Positions 25,023-31,294 of a stretch of DNA of 63,622 nt are shown here, one piece after another. The stretch is from a virus. The notes beneath the pieces were generated by a model that did no database searches, had not been told where the DNA came from, and saw nothing but the letters and a program-made list of their open reading frames with translations. Location of the stretch: IMG/VR virus record IMGVR_UViG_3300045747_000073, positions 1 through 63,622 of that record; one strand, given 5' to 3'. The position numbers and the translations under genes are program-made. Each line of letters begins with the position of its first letter. Within the stretch, counting starts at the first letter, position 1.

Positions 25023-25056
25023 CCGGAGAATACACAAATTAATGTATATCCTCCGG
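25023..25056 (-). terminator. Hairpin terminator after SSB
   Basis: In minus-strand RNA a 13-bp stem (CCGGAGGATATAC with GTGTATTCTCCGG) includes two G-U wobbles that would be mismatches on the other strand. CCGTTTTAT follows, a weak U-tract, so termination may be partial. Confidence 0.72.
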
Positions 25057-25064
25057 GGTGGTGG

Positions 25065-25577
25065 TTAGAATTGGTCGTCGAATGCTTCTTTAGCATCACC
25101 ATTGGTTTCAACAACATCAAAGTCAACTGACGATGTTGGCTCATACTTAACCAGTTTAGTGATCTGAACAGCGATCAGCATAGTGCTGGTACCTGACTTG
25201 GTTACTTTACCAGTCTTGGGATTTTTAATTTCATACGGTTGCTGAAGAACAAGGATGTTACCAACAGAGCCATTACCAATGACCTTAGGGTCAAGTGGAA
25301 GTTTGTTCTGGTCAACAACACGTACCTTAGCTGCCTCAGAACCATCCTTCTTGAAGGCGTTCTTGCTAAGGTTGATACATACCATTGAGTCATCATCTTT
25401 GCTAGCAGGACGAGTCTTACCGAACTTGGCTAGTTCAGACTCACGAGCCTTAGGCACTGATGCCTGTACTTCGTAAATCTTTTTGTCTCCTGAGTAGTTG
25501 TCGGTAGGTTCAGCAAGCTTGACCCATTTGAGGGTAACGTTGTTGATGATGAGGTTGGTTTTGACGGATTCAGTCAT
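25065..25577 (-). CDS. Single-stranded DNA-binding protein, T7 gp2.5-like, 170 aa
   Basis: A beta-rich OB-fold pattern (KVRVVDQNKLPLDP, GSVGNILVLQQPYEIKN) and an acidic C-terminus ending DDQF with terminal Phe are typical of gp2.5-type SSBs; that tail binds the polymerase and primase-helicase. It coats ssDNA during replication. A plus-strand cassette is inserted upstream between this gene and promoter E6. Confidence 0.88.
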   Translation of the reverse strand: MTESVKTNLIINNVTLKWVKLAEPTDNYSGDKKIYEVQASVPKARESELAKFGKTRPASKDDDSMVCINLSKNAFKKDGSEAAKVRVVDQNKLPLDPKVIGNGSVGNILVLQQPYEIKNPKTGKVTKSGTSTMLIAVQITKLVKYEPTSSVDFDVVETNGDAKEAFDDQF

Positions 25578-25601
25578 TTGTGTCTTTCAGTTGAAGATAC
25601 C

Positions 25602-25626
25602 GATTAGCCGGTACCTAATAGGAAGG
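25602..25626 (+). promoter_or_regulatory. Candidate phage-RNAP promoter, element E5
   Basis: GATTAGCCGGTACCTAATAG then GAAGG, on the plus strand within the minus-strand block. It drives the inverted two-gene cassette at 25662-26664. The upstream bases are nearly the same as in E9. Confidence 0.62.
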
Positions 25627-25661
25627 CTCTAATAGTAGAACCTAATTAATAAGGATAAATT

Positions 25662-26036
25662 ATGTCAGAAGTTAGCAAAGCGGATAAATATCCACAGCTT
25701 ATTCCTTTCAACAGTGAGGCTGCACGGGCTGCACAGCGTAAATCAACAGAACAAAAGTGGTGCCAACGGGCTGTTGCAGAAAACTACAAGCTTAATGCTC
25801 GTACTTTCATCAAGATCATGGCTGATTTGCCTGACCTTGGCCCCTTGGAAATTATGAAATTAGCCATACACGACGCACTAGATAAGAGCGATTTTGAGGC
25901 TGCTGCCAAGTATGCGTCTATGCTTGCCGAATATCAAATGCCCAAACTTGCTCGAATTGAATCTACGGTGACCACTCGCACGTCAGACCTCTCTGATGAG
26001 GAGCTTAAGGCTATCATTGACAAGGAAGGATTATAA
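25662..26036 (+). CDS. Terminase small subunit-like protein, 124 aa
   Basis: The C-terminal half (DALDKSDFEAAAKYASMLAEYQ, then KLARIEST and LSDEELKAII) matches the end of many small terminase subunits. The N-terminus (EAARAAQRKSTEQK) is helical and polar. AAGGATAAATT precedes the ATG. The gene is on the plus strand, 6 kb from the large terminase and within an opposed operon, which is unusual. It would bind the packaging site. An alternative is a small DNA-binding protein of another role. Confidence 0.6.
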   Translation: MSEVSKADKYPQLIPFNSEAARAAQRKSTEQKWCQRAVAENYKLNARTFIKIMADLPDLGPLEIMKLAIHDALDKSDFEAAAKYASMLAEYQMPKLARIESTVTTRTSDLSDEELKAIIDKEGL

Positions 26037-26037
26037 T

Positions 26038-26664
26038 ATGTTTTTCGTATATCTCCATAAGAAAGGAGATACGGGCGAACCTTTCTATGTTGGTAAAGGT
26101 ACAGGTAAGAGGATTTATTTTCACTCTGGCCGAAACCAATGGTGGCATAATATTGTTGCTAAACATGGTATAGCCTACGAGTTCTTAGGTTACTTCGAAC
26201 TTGAGGTGGACGCTTTCGCGTATGAGAAGGACAGGATTGCCTTCTATCGTTCAGAGGGCTACACTTTATGTAACCTTACTGATGGTGGTGAGGGTGCATC
26301 TGGTCGTGTTCTTTCGGAAGAATCTCGTGCCAAGATGATTGCTTCTGCCAAGGCTAAACCAGCACAATCACAAGAGGCTAGAACTAAACGTAGCCAATCT
26401 ATGTCTGGTCGTGTTCGTAGCCCTGAGCACTGTGCTGCTCTTAGTGAAGTTCAGAAAGGTAAACCACATAGCTCTGAGCATACAGCAAAGGTTGCTCTCG
26501 CTCGTCTTGGTATGAAGCTTTCTGATGAAACTAAAGCCCGTATGTCTGCCTCTAGCAAGACCCGTCCTCCTATCTCCGAGGAAACAAGGCAGAGGCTTCG
26601 TGATGTTGCTGTTCTTCGTGAACAAGCTAAGAAGCAGGCACAAGCCTTACTCACTCTCCTATAG
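26038..26664 (+). CDS. GIY-YIG endonuclease with NUMOD3-like repeats, 208 aa
   Basis: FFVYLHKKGDTGEPFYVGKGTGKR is the catalytic start; HSGRNQWWHNIVAKHG is nearly the same as in the gene at 22516. At least four NUMOD3-type helices follow (SEESRAKMIASAK, SPEHCAALSEVQKG, SSEHTAKVALARLG, SDETKARMSASSK). ATG 26038 follows AAGGAAGG. The stop codon lies in the reverse complement of promoter E6. Confidence 0.92.
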   Translation: MFFVYLHKKGDTGEPFYVGKGTGKRIYFHSGRNQWWHNIVAKHGIAYEFLGYFELEVDAFAYEKDRIAFYRSEGYTLCNLTDGGEGASGRVLSEESRAKMIASAKAKPAQSQEARTKRSQSMSGRVRSPEHCAALSEVQKGKPHSSEHTAKVALARLGMKLSDETKARMSASSKTRPPISEETRQRLRDVAVLREQAKKQAQALLTLL

Positions 26665-26675
26665 GTACCGGCTAG
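26655..26675 (-). promoter_or_regulatory. Candidate phage-RNAP promoter, element E6
   Basis: Minus-strand CTAGCCGGTACCTATAGGAG, the same 20 bases as E2. It points left, against the plus-strand cassette and then into the SSB gene. The gene upstream (26683) stops just before it. Confidence 0.6.
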
Positions 26676-26682
26676 GGTTGCC

Positions 26683-26889
26683 TTACCCTGCAACGATCTC
26701 TGGGGTCTTCTCAAACAACCCTTGCAAGATCCCTGCAACAGTCGTATCCCCGTAGGAATAGCTCTTTATGCAATTCGCTACGTGGGTTTCTGTCTCGTAC
26801 TCTTGTGCTTCAGGGTTTGAGTACGATGCCTGAACAGTATACCCATTAGCTACCTTCTGAACTGTTACTAAGCGCAATTCTCTTGGCAT
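26683..26889 (-). CDS. Hypothetical protein, 68 aa
   Basis: AAGGAGTTAGAAA precedes the ATG. The N-terminal beta pattern (LRLVTVQKVANGYTVQASY) is followed by a helix. It overlaps the end of the 153-aa gene by 44 bases. No family recognised. Confidence 0.75.
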   Translation of the reverse strand: MPRELRLVTVQKVANGYTVQASYSNPEAQEYETETHVANCIKSYSYGDTTVAGILQGLFEKTPEIVAG

Positions 26890-27307
26890 TTTCTAACTCC
26901 TTAATTAATGCTAATCTACTCATCTTCTCTTTCCAACCGGGTGCTGGTACGTTCATCCTCCTATGCTTGCTTAAGAATCTATTCTCTACAGGATCCCACG
27001 GGTTAAGCTTACCTTTGTAGTGGATGTAGTGGTAGTTCTTGTCACAGAAATCTTCCCTAGCTACAGTAATCTCCTCCACATCATCAGTGATGTATGGGGT
27101 GGGTTTACCGGGCCTTACTGGGGTTACTATGGCTGTTAGCTTGTTTGTGCCTAGTATTACCGGGTTTCCTTCACTGGGTCTTTGGTAGTAGATGAATGGG
27201 CAGTACTCACGGCCTTGTTCATCGATCCTAGGTGGGGAGTCGATCTGGATTGTCCAGTGGTAGTAGGTGACGATGTGGTATTGCTGATCTTTTTCAATAA
27301 TAGACAT
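26846..27307 (-). CDS. Hypothetical protein, 153 aa
   Basis: Aromatic and proline-rich N-terminus (YHIVTYYHWTIQIDSPPRID), basic C-terminus (RFLSKHRRMNVPAPGWKEKM). A GCAGGT site precedes the ATG. No known domain; it belongs to the early-gene group. Confidence 0.74.
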   Translation of the reverse strand: MSIIEKDQQYHIVTYYHWTIQIDSPPRIDEQGREYCPFIYYQRPSEGNPVILGTNKLTAIVTPVRPGKPTPYITDDVEEITVAREDFCDKNYHYIHYKGKLNPWDPVENRFLSKHRRMNVPAPGWKEKMSRLALIKELENAKRIALSNSSEGS

Positions 27308-27362
27308 ACCTGCTTTCTTGTTGGGGGAAGGTTAGTGTAGCCGTGGGTTAGGTAACAGAAGG

Positions 27363-27620
27363 TCATTTTGAATGTTTTCCTATCAAGTAAATAACTTCGT
27401 TCAGGTTGATCGTACCCATATTACAGGTGAAGTCACCATTGTCTTTAGTGTGATTAACAAAGTAACTCATCAACCCGGGATATCGCCAGTAGTCAGTGGA
27501 ACAGTAGATGACTATGCCTGTGTTGCCTAGGTGGATCTCGTTACGGCCTTCAAAGAGTAAGTCATCCTTTAGTGAGTACTCAATGTTGAGGGAGGCAAGA
27601 GCTGTCAAGAGTTCTTTCAT
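27363..27620 (-). CDS. Hypothetical protein, 85 aa
   Basis: Mixed alpha/beta small protein (LLFEGRNEIHLGNTGIVIY). It starts three bases after the stop of the Rap1a-like gene. No family recognised. Confidence 0.75.
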   Translation of the reverse strand: MKELLTALASLNIEYSLKDDLLFEGRNEIHLGNTGIVIYCSTDYWRYPGLMSYFVNHTKDNGDFTCNMGTINLNEVIYLIGKHSK

Positions 27621-27623
27621 TTG

Positions 27624-27950
27624 TTATACTCCTACACATGGATACATTTTAGTCAAGATGAATGCAACAGAGTCCCTAGCATCTAACTTCAATGCAGATT
27701 CACCGTTAGCGCCCTTAGAGACACTAGTGATGACCTCCCCTATCCTTGTGAATAAAAACTTGCCTGAGACCCCTTCTGGTACACAGATGCGTGTGTCTGA
27801 GGCTACACCTAGGATGAACCCTAGAGCGTATGCTTGGGCGGCATCGTTACCGTTGATACGATCGTTTAAAGTCTTTGTATCGATGAATCCTGCCTGTGCT
27901 GTTAGTGCAACAAAGGACAAGAGTAATGTAGCTATGCTGTATTTTTTCAT
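27624..27950 (-). CDS. Secreted Rap1a/Tai-like protein, 108 aa
   Basis: A clear signal peptide (KKYSIATLLLSFVALTAQA, cleavage near residue 20) precedes a domain with AAQAYALGFILGVASDTRICVPEG and a C-terminal DARDSVAFILTKMYPC. This is the pattern of the Rap1a/Tai family, periplasmic immunity proteins that block type VI secretion amidases, with two conserved cysteines that could form a disulfide. A phage copy could shield the infected cell or modulate lysis; that is inference. It overlaps the upstream gene by ATGA. A B-type mini-hairpin lies in its signal-peptide codons. Confidence 0.75.
   Translation of the reverse strand: MKKYSIATLLLSFVALTAQAGFIDTKTLNDRINGNDAAQAYALGFILGVASDTRICVPEGVSGKFLFTRIGEVITSVSKGANGESALKLDARDSVAFILTKMYPCVGV
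27925..27943. repeat. Mini-hairpin B6 (single)
   Basis: AATGTAGC-TAT-GCTGTATT: an 8-bp stem with two G-T wobbles around the AGC-TAT-GCT core, in the start region of the Rap1a-like gene. It is a weaker, unpaired copy of the B hairpin. Confidence 0.45.
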
Positions 27951-28177
27951 TCTGGATCCTTCACTTCTATTACATCAAATACTGCTATACAACCTTCCAT
28001 AGGTTTAATACCATCGTTGTAGAGTGATTCTCCAATGTTATCAAAGAACCTGCGATTGTGACCAATACCAGTAATATGATCACATACAGCAAGAAGTAAC
28101 GATGCTTCTTCTAGAGTGAGGCTGATGTTGATGGATGTAACTTGAGGAACCATTTTGGTGGTTGTTGTGTAGATCAT
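27947..28177 (-). CDS. Hypothetical protein, 76 aa
   Basis: ATG 28177 overlaps the previous stop by ATGA, with AGGAG nine bases upstream. INISLTLEEASLLLAVCDHI resembles the matching part of the next gene upstream, so the two may be diverged paralogues. Confidence 0.75.
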   Translation of the reverse strand: MIYTTTTKMVPQVTSINISLTLEEASLLLAVCDHITGIGHNRRFFDNIGESLYNDGIKPMEGCIAVFDVIEVKDPE

Positions 28178-28356
28178 TCCGAAATATCTCCTGTTAGTTC
28201 TATCTTGGATACAGGTGCACCTTGTACACATAGCGATGAATACAAGTCACCAGCTAACTTAGCGCTAATACGCGAGCACCAAGCCCGTATCTCTGAGGCT
28301 TCTTCCTCAGTGGGCCTTAGGGTGAAGGTCTTGGTTGTTGTTGGGGTAAGGTTCAT
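28174..28356 (-). CDS. Hypothetical protein, 60 aa
   Basis: Starts one base after the previous stop. KTFTLRPTEEEASEIRAWCSRI shares the Leu...EEAS...Cys pattern with the 76-aa neighbour. No known domain. Confidence 0.7.
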   Translation of the reverse strand: MNLTPTTTKTFTLRPTEEEASEIRAWCSRISAKLAGDLYSSLCVQGAPVSKIELTGDISE

Positions 28357-28357
28357 A

Positions 28358-28672
28358 CTAGCTTGCCATCTCCCTAAGTTCTCTGATTGATAATGTACTA
28401 ACAAATAACAAGAAGAAGATCCTTGTATCTGTCATCTCACCCGGTTTACCAAAGCCATCATTGTAAGCGGCATCGCTGCTGGATAGTTTTCGTGTGATTT
28501 GATAGGCGTTATATGCGCCAAGCTTTTCCGCTGTGTAGCAGATACCATTGGCATAGCTACCGTAGTTGGCCTCTAGTGTTCCTCTTTCGAGGATCTGTCT
28601 ACATGCTGTTCGGTATGCAGTCATGTCGTTGATTGAGAATTTAGGACGTAGTCCAATAGCTATGCTATTCAT
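28358..28672 (-). CDS. Hypothetical protein, 104 aa
   Basis: Helical protein (AYRTACRQILERGTLEANYG) with a hydrophobic segment near the end (RIFFLLFVSTLSI). Its first ten codons contain the doublet hairpin D1. It is coupled to the 21-aa peptide by ATGA. Confidence 0.74.
   Translation of the reverse strand: MNSIAIGLRPKFSINDMTAYRTACRQILERGTLEANYGSYANGICYTAEKLGAYNAYQITRKLSSSDAAYNDGFGKPGEMTDTRIFFLLFVSTLSIRELREMAS
28644..28669. repeat. Doublet mini-hairpin D1
   Basis: Hairpin A GGAC-GTA-GTCC (28644-28654), then hairpin B AATAGC-TAT-GCTATT (28655-28669). Both have three-base loops. It lies just after a start codon on the minus strand, within coding sequence. Confidence 0.75.
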
Positions 28673-28734
28673 GCTTTCACCCTTTTCATGATTAGTGCTA
28701 ATATAACAAAGATTAAGAATAGTATCAGTTCCAT
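28669..28734 (-). CDS. Micro membrane protein, 21 aa
   Basis: A single hydrophobic helix (LILFLIFVILALIM) with a KRVKA tail. GTGGAGTAACCT precedes the ATG and the stop overlaps the next start by ATGA. The size suggests a regulator or helper of a membrane process, but nothing more can be said. Confidence 0.68.
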   Translation of the reverse strand: MELILFLIFVILALIMKRVKA

Positions 28735-28765
28735 AGGTTACTCCACAATTTGTTTCGTAACTGCG

Positions 28766-29071
28766 TTACTCAACTGAATAAAACCAAGTGTTTGCATCAT
28801 TACCACCAGCAGCAACAAAGATTACTGGCTTACCTGACTCGTATGCCTTCTGAAGGTCTTTGGTGAGCTTGATGAGGGCTTTCTCGTTAGTAATACGAGA
28901 ATAGAGGCACTTACGAGTGCGTGAGTCAGAACAATCAACAAAGATTGATGTCGTAGCTTCATCAACACGAGGCACTGAGGTGATCACTACGGGGAGACTT
29001 TTACGGTCTGGTTGAGTGATGTTGTTGGTTACGAAGGAGACAGAAACAGATGTGAATTTAGGAGTAAACAT
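28766..29071 (-). CDS. Hypothetical protein, 101 aa
   Basis: First gene left of the 29.1-29.6 kb gap. Beta-rich start (FTSVSVSFVTNN), then a helical, basic half (KALIKLTKDLQKAYESGK). No domain recognised. Upstream TATATTAT on its strand might be a -10 region, but no good -35 is visible. Confidence 0.72.
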   Translation of the reverse strand: MFTPKFTSVSVSFVTNNITQPDRKSLPVVITSVPRVDEATTSIFVDCSDSRTRKCLYSRITNEKALIKLTKDLQKAYESGKPVIFVAAGGNDANTWFYSVE

Positions 29072-29109
29072 AATATATGAGCTTAAGTTGGTTGTAGTGT
29101 ATAGGGACC

Positions 29110-29130
29110 GTAGTCGGTACCTATTGAGAG
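29110..29130 (+). promoter_or_regulatory. Candidate phage-RNAP promoter, element E7
   Basis: GTAGTCGGTACCTATTGAGA, a more divergent copy, 41 bases upstream of E8 and in the same direction. Its left side (GGACCGTAGTC) resembles the A mini-hairpin. Confidence 0.5.
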
Positions 29131-29150
29131 TAAATTTAACTGTGCTAGCT

Positions 29151-29175
29151 AGTTAGCTGGTACCTAATAGGAAGG
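29151..29175 (+). promoter_or_regulatory. Candidate phage-RNAP promoter, element E8
   Basis: AGTTAGCTGGTACCTAATAG then GAAGG. It points right, but the genes to the right are on the opposite strand until 31620. It may prime replication, produce antisense RNA over the early genes, or both. Confidence 0.6.
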
Positions 29176-29277
29176 TTGATTAGTTACAGTTTAGCGGGGG
29201 ACTGTAACAGCATTTAAATATGCATTAATCGGCCATCTTAGGGGTCTGCCCAGCCCCGCCCCTAGTATGTTAAAGTA

Positions 29278-29302
29278 GAACGTAGTTCGACAGCTATGCT
29301 GT
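29278..29302. repeat. Doublet mini-hairpin D2
   Basis: Hairpin A GAAC-GTA-GTTC (29278-29288), then hairpin B ACAGC-TAT-GCTGT (29290-29302). Intergenic. Confidence 0.78.
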
Positions 29303-29653
29303 AATATTGAAGAGTATATTAGTAAGTACCTCTTAAACGTTAAGTTGTAGTTAGTGAATCCTTAAAGGAAAAGAATAAAGGTTACTTGGTAGTATACTTG
29401 AAAGTATATTATAGGAGAGGAAGGATTTTTTGATATAACACTTCTTGATACACTTTGTAATGCCTCCTCTGTAGTGATCCTATGAGTAGGGAGCAACGGC
29501 ACGTTGTGACCGCTGGTAAGTGGTGTTTGTCAGAATGATGTACAAATTGTTCGAAAGGTGATCCAAAATGAACAATTTGAACGTTTGACACTCATCACAC
29601 ACAAAATCACTCACAAAATCACCATAAAAATTAGCCCCTGCTTGTGTAGTGTA

Positions 29654-30265
29654 CTACCTAGTCCTCCCACAAGCCATATCTAAATACTTAATAGTACCCT
29701 CAGCAAATCTCTCTGCTGCTTCCTTGTTAAGATGTACTCCATCGGTAGTATCTGATAGACCTTTGTATAATATATTCTGTCTCCAATTAGCATCAATGAT
29801 ATCACGGTTAACAGAGGTATATGTGTGGATATATGTATCTAATATTGCTGCATTATCTATTTGTGTCTGATTAAGTATGCTATTAGGCGCGTTAGTTAGT
29901 GGTACTATTCCTGTTACCACAATGGTTGCTCCTTTAATGCTCTCGATAGTGCTCTTGAATAGTGCCTCTACCTCTGGCTCTGGTGTATCACCCACGTCAT
30001 TACCGCCAAGCTCTATTAGTACTACTTGAGTGTGGAACTCTTTTGTTATCTCTCTGAGCTTCATGCCACCAACTGCTAAGTCAGTGATGATGAAGTTAGG
30101 TCGTCTTGCTCTGATGTAGTCTGAGAAGCCTACTAGGGTGTTCTTAGCGATGATACTGTCGCCAGTCATTGTAATGGTGCATGGTGTTACTGTAGTAGGA
30201 GCTATGCTCCCGCCCCCGCCACACCCGGCTAGTGCTACCGCTAGTAGTGTTAGTAGTGCTTTCAT
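29654..30265 (-). CDS. SGNH/GDSL hydrolase lipoprotein, 203 aa
   Basis: The N-terminus has a lipobox (LAGC, Cys15) after a hydrophobic stretch, then a glycine linker. The catalytic blocks are TGDSI (Ser nucleophile), a Gly in block II (AVGGM), GGND in block III and DGVHLN with the Asp-His pair. Such enzymes remove acyl or other ester groups. As an outer- or inner-membrane lipoprotein it could alter surface glycans during infection or exclude other phages; that role is inference. It lies at the early end of the minus block. A B-type mini-hairpin sits in codons 19-23. Confidence 0.85.
   Translation of the reverse strand: MKALLTLLAVALAGCGGGGSIAPTTVTPCTITMTGDSIIAKNTLVGFSDYIRARRPNFIITDLAVGGMKLREITKEFHTQVVLIELGGNDVGDTPEPEVEALFKSTIESIKGATIVVTGIVPLTNAPNSILNQTQIDNAAILDTYIHTYTSVNRDIIDANWRQNILYKGLSDTTDGVHLNKEAAERFAEGTIKYLDMACGRTR
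30198..30210. repeat. Mini-hairpin B5 (single) in lipoprotein gene
   Basis: GGAGC-TAT-GCTCC, a perfect 5-bp stem with the AGC-TAT-GCT core, in frame as Ser-Ile-Ala on the minus strand. Confidence 0.55.
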
Positions 30266-30266
30266 G

Positions 30267-30506
30267 TTAGTTCACCTCTGTGGTCATCACTTCTTCACTG
30301 CTATCGTATATGCCAGTCACCTCGACTATGGCACCCGGCAGGTCAGTGATGAACATGCAGTTGGCTAGTACCTTAGCAGTGGTTGCTGTGAGGTAGTTGT
30401 GTCCACCGATAGTGGTGATAGTGCAACCGAACTCAGCGGCTGCTTCGTGGATCTCTTCGTAGTTGATGTTGAGGCCGTCGATAGTGGTAAGTGCAATGTA
30501 TTTCAT
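30267..30506 (-). CDS. Hypothetical protein, 79 aa
   Basis: AAGGATTTATC precedes the ATG. Alternating helix and strand (EEIHEAAAEFGCTITTIGGH, LANCMFITDL). Early gene of unknown function. It shares the TTATCATG start context with its neighbours. Confidence 0.78.
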   Translation of the reverse strand: MKYIALTTIDGLNINYEEIHEAAAEFGCTITTIGGHNYLTATTAKVLANCMFITDLPGAIVEVTGIYDSSEEVMTTEVN

Positions 30507-30575
30507 GATAAATCCTTGTAGAGTGTATTAGCCAAATGCACTGTACTTACCCGGTGCAGGTCTCTCTGTGCTTAA

Positions 30576-30601
30576 CGGACGTAGTCCGCGAGCTATGCTC
30601 G
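30576..30601. repeat. Doublet mini-hairpin D3
   Basis: Hairpin A CGGAC-GTA-GTCCG (30576-30588) is followed directly by hairpin B CGAGC-TAT-GCTCG (30589-30601). It lies in a 120-bp gap between early genes. Confidence 0.8.
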
Positions 30602-30626
30602 TTGTCCAGAGAATGGACAGAGTAAC

Positions 30627-30755
30627 TTAATACCCGTGGTGACTGATGATCACTTCAAAGTCAGTGTTCGGGAAGAATGCCAGCAGGTATGCTTCGTTCT
30701 CCGACAGTTCAATCATGAAGTGGTGGTCTTGTTTGGTGAAGATGAAGTATGACAT
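30627..30755 (-). CDS. Small protein, 42 aa
   Basis: Starts MSYFIFTKQDHHF and ends NTDFEVIISHHGY. GGGCTTATC precedes the ATG, the same start context as its neighbours. No domain recognised. Confidence 0.7.
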   Translation of the reverse strand: MSYFIFTKQDHHFMIELSENEAYLLAFFPNTDFEVIISHHGY

Positions 30756-30763
30756 GATAAGCC

Positions 30764-30925
30764 CTATTGGTTGAGTGAATGATTGACAATGAACATACTA
30801 ACCACATGGACGATGCCAGTGATTAGAGCGAGTGCCATGATGATACTATTGCTAGTGTCTATGGCATAGAAGATCGCTGATCCCCAGATAGCGTACAGTA
30901 CGATGTCAGCGAGTATGTTGCCCAT
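30764..30925 (-). CDS. Small membrane protein, 53 aa
   Basis: Two hydrophobic helices (ILADIVLYAIWGSAIFYAI and IIMALALITGIVHVVSMFIV) joined by a short polar turn. ATG 30925 follows GAGGTTATC; an upstream in-frame start would run through unrelated T-rich sequence. Confidence 0.78.
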   Translation of the reverse strand: MGNILADIVLYAIWGSAIFYAIDTSNSIIMALALITGIVHVVSMFIVNHSLNQ

Positions 30926-30932
30926 GATAACC

Positions 30933-31286
30933 TCAGAAGGGCAACGACAGGTCAACGTTCTCAGTACGCATAGCAAGGTAGTCGTCAGCAGTGATGACAC
31001 CAACGAACCATTGCTCAGCACTCCAGTCACGACCATTGTAACGAGCAGCAGCAAATGCACACGGTTGGTTGACTACCCCTCGTGCACTGTTTGCAATAGC
31101 ATCTAGAGTGAGACTAGGCATAACCCTCACAGCCATTGCAGTCTTGAGAACACACTGACGGAATGAGCCATCAGCAAGCTTAACAACCACACGATCACTG
31201 AGCACCTTGACTTCTGTTACGATGCCAAGGCTCCAGTTAGCGCCCGACAGGTTGTTGAGAGCGATTGATTTACGAGATGCAGCCAT
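30933..31286 (-). CDS. First early gene, hypothetical protein, 117 aa
   Basis: ATG 31286 follows TGGAGGCTATC, a strong site. A small beta domain (WSLGIVTEVKVLSDRVVVKL) is followed by a helical segment. The open frame continues 58 codons upstream through the T-less tract, giving a hydrophobic Leu/Val/Cys-rich extension that I regard as an artefact of base composition. No known family. Confidence 0.78.
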   Translation of the reverse strand: MAASRKSIALNNLSGANWSLGIVTEVKVLSDRVVVKLADGSFRQCVLKTAMAVRVMPSLTLDAIANSARGVVNQPCAFAAARYNGRDWSAEQWFVGVITADDYLAMRTENVDLSLPF

Positions 31287-31294
31287 GATAGCCT

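Larger units (their letters stand above)
29072..29653. other. 582-bp intergenic region, candidate origin/control region
   Basis: No convincing gene. It contains two tandem plus-strand promoter elements (E7, E8), then a perfect 8-bp hairpin GTTACAGT/ACTGTAAC (29183-29208), a TAGGGG/CCCCTA stem (about 29239-29265), doublet D2, TATACTT/AAGTATA (29393-29408), a 10-bp inverted repeat CAAATTGTTC/GAACAATTTG (29543-29579) and two direct CACAAAATCAC repeats (29600, 29612). Tandem phage promoters followed by structured or AT-rich DNA resemble the T7 primary origin. A 60-codon frame at 29409-29591 has no ribosome site. Confidence 0.55.

Noticed and set aside
27157-27366. 69-codon frame overlapping the 153-aa gene
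   Set aside because: Start overlaps the previous stop, but two thirds lies in another gene and turns into low-complexity Ser/Thr. The 153-aa frame explains the region better.
29160-29280. tRNA-like folding in the G-rich part of the gap
   Set aside because: Hairpins present, but no anticodon arm, T-loop or CCA-like layout. No tRNA found in the window.
29409-29591. 60-codon minus-strand frame in the 29.1-29.6 kb gap
   Set aside because: GTG start without ribosome site, contains the 10-bp inverted repeat, and the sequence looks random. Kept as non-coding.
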